64,000 nt of DNA from Melieria omissa (lineage: Eukaryota; Arthropoda; Insecta; Diptera; Ulidiidae): contig OZ020267.1 in assembly GCA_963971225.1 (NCBI GenBank), forward strand, positions 147,377,927 to 147,441,926, in the 5' to 3' direction. Below the pieces are notes generated by a model that saw nothing but the letters and a program-made list of their open reading frames with translations, ran no database searches and was not told where the DNA came from. Below, piece by piece: positions 59,105 to 64,000 of this stretch (position 1 is the first letter of the stretch; each line of letters begins with the position of its first letter). A program made the translations under genes and the position numbers.

Positions 59105-62100
59105 CCTTGCTTTGCTTTGGTGCATAGTTTAAAAATTTCGACTTCCTGTGTCACTGCTAAGCCCAGCAAGATCGTTGACTCCACACTCGGGGTACAAGAT
59201 TCCTATCCGAATATTTCTAGAATCTTGGATCTAACCTCATTTATGAAAAGATTGCACTCATTTGCTTTGAATTGACATTATGGGATTGTTGCTGACATAC
59301 AAAGTACAACAAGACAGGATTCAGAATCAGTACCTATTGATAGTCTCTGAGTGACTAAACCCAGACCTATCAATTACGACACGCCTAAATTATCTATATG
59401 CCTTTTGTAATAAGGCAATATGACTATCATATAGTTTTCTACCTTCTTGTGAAACAATTTCCGAGAAGAGCCCGAAAGTTCAATTATCAACTGAACTCTC
59501 TAGAAACAAGTAGTCACCTATATATCACATTTTCAACGCCTACTGTCACATAACTAAGTAAGTATATATAAAATGTATCTACTAAAATGAGACAAAAGGA
59601 TCTACATATCCAACGTCCATCAGTTTTCAACTGATTTGAATTGGACTCTCTGAAACAGAGAAGGCAGCACACATACACTCAAATATCACATTTTTACAGC
59701 CTTCTGACACATGTTTGGCATTAGTGAAAAATGCCAATGTTATTTTTGCTATTAAAAGAATTGTTCTGTTGCAATCAGCCGTTGCAATCATGCAACAATA
59801 AATCAGCAACATTTCTGTCGTAGCCATCGACATGCGAAATTTTCCAATGCCAATGCAAAACTCTACCAACGTTTTCGGGTAAATTGGAATAACCCCAGCA
59901 ATTGTGGCGCTACAATAAATTGTTGTGCATGTGTATATGTATGTGTGTGTGTGCGTTAAGGGGCGGGAGGGGGGAAATCATGTAAATGCTTTGGCCAACA
60001 AGAAGCTGCACTTTGTTGGTCAGCGCTTGAGAATTTGACAAACATGGGACATGAGCAAAAGTTTTAATGGACATTTGAGTTGTAGCTTCAAGAGGGAAAG
60101 AGAGAACAAGAGTTTGAGCGAGAGAGAGAGAGAAAGCAATGTAGACTAAAAATGAAAATTGGAAAAAGGCAACGGGGCCAGCAATTTGCCAAAAAAGTTT
60201 TTTGAATGTGAAAATTTGAAAAGTCAGTCCATACCCACTTGCACCTGTAAAGGGCCTCACCGCCCTTCGCACTCAGTCACCCACCCACACACACACACAT
60301 GCATGCAGCTGCAATTGCAGTTGCAGTGCTGCTGTTGCATGTTAACGTTGCAGTTGTCAGTCTGCAGCATCTACAACTTTTTCCAAACCCCCCATAAAGT
60401 TTTTCAGCAAAATTTTGTTTGCACCTCCCAACTGAAAGCAGCGCCCCCTCACTTTACTTTTCACTCAATGAATTCATGAATATTTAAAAGTTTCGAACGT
60501 ATTCGCCGAAACAGCTGGAGGAGCAGAAGAAGAAGAAGAAGCAGCAGCAGCAGCAACGTCAGTGTGCAAGAATAATTGCTGAGCGACAGCAGAAGCAGCG
60601 GTTGCCTAGGCTGGCAAGATGAAGAAGAAGCTGCAAAAGTGCACACCCACACAGACACACACACACAGAGCCACCCACACATGCACACTCCAGTGAAATT
60701 CAAATTCAAAATTCATCATTAAAAGTTACCTTTTTGTTAGTTTACTCAGAGGAGAGTAGTCGGAGCACGAAAGGGCGGCGGGGCGGTGCAGCGTGCATGA
60801 AGTGGTCTATGAGTTTTTCGATTTATACGCATTAAAAGCATTACCGGCACCAATTAGAAGTTGGTCAGGGCAGCGCACAAAGCGCCAAGTGGCCAAAAGT
60901 AATGAAGTGGAGCAGAAGAAGCAGCGGCAGAAGATGCGGCCGCCGGAAAAGCGTACAAGGTAAAGCAGAGTAAAGACAAAAGTTCCGACACAACAATCTG
61001 GTTGAGAGCGAGCGAGATGTACAATGTAGATATTTTTTATATTTATGAAAAGCAAATTCGGCTGAATGGCTGCAAAGAAAATTGCCAAATGAGTGGAAGA
61101 GGAAGCAGCCAACAATTTTCACAAATTAATTTATAAGCGCAAATAAATAATAAAGGCATTTTGTTGTTCTTGTTGTAATTTGCATGGAAAATTCCCAAAA
61201 ATCTGATATGTGGCTATGACGATGGCACACAAAATGCGGCACGCACACTTTTGCCAGGCAACCAAAACCAAAAATGAGCCGCAAATATGCCACAAGTCAA
61301 AACCGAACGACAAATAACAGCAGATATATGTTTCATATATATTTTGAGCACAAAAGCCACAAATGGGTTTACGAAAATCTTCGAGCAGCAGCAGTTGGCC
61401 GCAAACCGCATCGCTCACAGGCAACACGGCGAGATGAAAGTGTGTGTGTATATGTGTCTGTGTGTGTGTGACAGTGAAAGCGGCAAACGAGCAAAATGAC
61501 TTACACTTCTACATCCACTGTCATTTCTCTATTTCCTCATTTGCAAATCGCTTGTAGAAACGAACGAAAGGCGACTGTGTCGTCTGTGACAACGACATCA
61601 ACTCGCATTGCTCGCGTGTGCCCCGAGCGCCAAAGAAAAGTAACTGAAATGTTGCCACTAATCCGCTTTCGTGATGCTTGCAGCATCCATGGCCACATAC
61701 ACACACAGCGAGGCTTTACTCACACACACACACACACATTCATACGAGTAGGTATCCCTGCAAGACAGGACTGATGGAAACTCCAACACATCCACAAAAA
61801 TTCTCGCTGAAACTAACACATTTACATATTCCCTTTGAATTAAAAAAAAAATCCGATTAAAAAAAAAATTTCTTCTGCTATTAATCCAATGATAATAAAA
61901 GAGATAGTTCGGCTACATTTCTTACAAACGTGAAGTTATGTATGAGAGAACGAGATAGCTAATGTATACATTGGCTCGTGAATTTGACAGGTGCTCGTGC
62001 ACGTGGCGCACAAAACTCGTGAAGTTTGGTGAAATTTGTGAGCTGCGGACGGACGCTGAAAACTAAAAAGAGGAAAAAAGGAAGGAAAAAGGCGAAAAAA

Positions 62101-62200
62101 GGAAAAAGAAAAGCAAAATAAAGATAAGTATTTGTGTTTAGTGAATAAAGTTAATAAAATGAAAAAAAGAACATTGCAAAATTGCTTGAGCAGACAGAAA
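59105..62200. other. Gene-free stretch with microsatellites
   Basis: GA runs (60117-60136), GAA/CAG triplets (60522-60556) and CA/TG runs (59939-59953, 60286-60299, 60651-60665, 61440-61470, 61718-61738). Frames such as 59910-60272 and 61496-61774 are low-complexity or lack domains. Confidence 0.45.
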
Positions 62201-62321
62201 AGGATTTACGAATCCAATGTCTAGAAATTTCAGGAATCTGCTCAAGCAATGGAATGTGCGGAAAAATTATCTTAAAAATTCTTAACTAAATGTTAACCCC
62301 TTTCTTTACTCCTATTTCAGA

Positions 62322-62418
62322 CCACGTACTTACAAAAAATCAAAGGTTCAACTGGAGATGAAGATAGAAGAAGCATCGAAGCATCAGCATCAGTTTCATA
62401 CTACTATGGTTTAAAGTA
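62322..62418 (+). other. Possible terminal exon with strong 3' splice site
   Basis: CTTTACTCCTATTTCAG (ending at 62321) is a good acceptor. It is followed by an open frame of about 32 codons (TTYLQKIKGSTGDEDRR...) ending in TAA, and AATAAA lies downstream near 62480. No matching upstream exon is evident, so this may be the last exon of a gene or transposon relic. Confidence 0.3.
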
Positions 62419-62520
62419 ATTAATTTTTAAATTAACAATTTTAATTTATTTAAAAAATTGATGAATTATTGTTATATAATAAAAATAAACAATTAAACAG
62501 CCAACAAATGACTTTTAATC

Positions 62521-62885
62521 AGTGCTGATAGGTTTATACACCAGCCCTGATATCAGAAATCAATGAAGTTTCTATCAGGGCTGATTAATCATCTGATTAA
62601 TCAGGACTGACAGAAACTCTGTTGAAAGCTGATGTGAGTAAGCGAGGCAGCTTGAAATTCACAAGGAATTCAAACCAAAATGATAGAAGGTGCGAGCGAA
62701 CAGCTGCCCATTGAATCTTTTGCCATAGTAGGTGCGAGCTAGACAGCTGTATATCTGTGCTAGATACCAAAACTCCTGTGTTGAAAGGTGATGCAAGATC
62801 ACACGTATACGTGAGTTTCTATCAGAATTTTCACACGGCGCTTGAGAAACTGATGGGAATTCTGGTGGAAATTTCTATCAGCACT
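62521..62885. mobile_element. Short inverted-repeat element (365 bp)
   Basis: AGTGCTGATAG with CCAG ten bases later (62521-62544) is inverted at CTGGTGGAAATTTCTATCAG (62862-62881) and CACT. The interior repeats TTTCTATCAG and GCTGATTAATC phrases. No clear target duplication. Confidence 0.5.
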
Positions 62886-62899
62886 ATAGGTTAAATGAT

Positions 62900-64000
62900 T
62901 AATCATTTTACACACTGTGTTCTTGCAGGGATGGCTGTGTCTGTGTGGTTGTGTGCGCCGGAAAGTGAAGCGTTTTGCCGCCGCATTCATATGCTGCGGT
63001 TTTTGCATTATTTATATTTGAGCTTAGAGACAAATAATGCGCCGAAACCACACATATACATACACATAATATACATACATACATACATAAATATGTATGT
63101 ACATTGCACCAGCAATATGCCGGAAAACATTCTGCTCCAACTGACTTCAAGCATGAGGAGCAAGCGACAAGCAACGTTTGACATGCAACATAGAACAAGC
63201 CAAGACTAGACAAAAGTTTGGCGCATAGCTGTTGAGAACGTGCGAGAAGTAAAGGCAATGTTGGTATCATCAAAGCGTTGCGATTTTTTGAAAAATACAA
63301 AAATACATTTTTAACAACTTTCGTGAGTTTTTTGTTGGCAAAACGTGCAGCAATGCTCGAATGTGGCCACAATTTGCATCTTTTTGTGATGATTTAATGA
63401 AATTTTTCCCAGTAAATTTTTGTTCTTTCTTGTTGTTCAATTGAATATTAATATTAATAATTTTTAATGACTGAAAAATCCAAGTAAACGACTCATGTAA
63501 TTGACTTGACATATTTAAAATTTGATAATGATCCAAATTGATGTGATTTAATTTAAAATGTCTTAAAACATTAGCAGCCAAGTGCATGTTTTCTGCGCCA
63601 TTGTGAATGTTGCACACTTTGTTCACATTTATTCTGCTTTAAATATGAAAATCCGCTTAGCAGTTGCCAAGGCAGACAGCGCAATTGTGCGCCGTAATGG
63701 ATCGAGCATGTTTAATGGCGCGTTTTTTCATATCAACATTTTCAAATCACCTCACCATTTCACCACTCTCACTCTCACTCTCCCTCCATCCCATTCGACT
63801 ACACTACACAATACACAGGCAGCATACATACGTTTGTTGCCTACTTTGTGGCGCTTGCCGAAAATTGCAAATACATTAGCATTACAAATGCTTTTTTGTT
63901 CACGTCTCTATCAACTTTACTTAATCTTAAAAGCACCGTCAGTCGGTGAAAGCTTTCGTTTGTGCCATTTTAATGACTACTTAATTTTTGTGAGTCGGCA
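62900..64000. other. Gene-free right edge
   Basis: A CATA microsatellite at 63040-63105 and a CTCTCACT-rich pyrimidine tract at 63760-63790. No recognised coding region up to the end of the window. Confidence 0.45.

Overview
This is eukaryotic nuclear DNA, almost certainly from a higher fly (Diptera, Brachycera). It carries intron-split genes with 60-70 bp GT-AG introns, long AT-rich spacers, many microsatellites, and mariner, Tc1, Harbinger, hAT and TTAA-type transposon remnants. The first gene is the fly phospholipase C-beta norpA. The repeats look more like a tephritid-type fly than Drosophila, but that is inference.

Layout. (1) 1-4179, plus strand: the 3' half of norpA in seven exons, covering the end of the catalytic Y half, the C2 domain and the long C-terminal Gq-binding helical region. 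It has one GC-AG intron and one 1.9 kb repeat-filled intron. (2) 4180-13055: AT-rich spacer with a 26 bp minisatellite and an eleven-copy 143 bp satellite. (3) 13056-15506: a dead mariner-like element with a Harbinger-type element inserted in it. (4) 17578-20384, minus strand: a complete seven-exon equilibrative nucleoside transporter (495 aa) with DRE motifs upstream. (5) 20932-25059: a tandem duplication of an intronless gene for a 380 aa secreted protein of unrecognised family. Both copies keep a TATA-Inr promoter, and the duplicated unit is bounded by TTAA with a 244 bp TTAA-flanked MITE exactly at the junction. (6) 25068-26700: a tRNA-derived SINE with a 375 bp fold-back element in its tail, then a 93 bp satellite. 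(7) 26.7-64 kb: no convincing protein-coding gene. This 37 kb holds a pentanucleotide (TCACA)n satellite, a broken Tc1-like element, several MITEs, an (ATTTT)n array, a mariner-like element carrying a solo LTR, and GC-richer islands that could be regulatory or lie within an intron of a gene extending beyond the window.

The genes do not form a pathway. norpA is the phototransduction PLC, the ENT is a housekeeping-type membrane transporter, and the paired secreted proteins are a young lineage-specific expansion. The most interesting structure is in the repeats: insertions nested in insertions, a gene duplication whose junction coincides with a TTAA transposon, and two or three cases where one end of a short transposon appears to have expanded into a tandem array.
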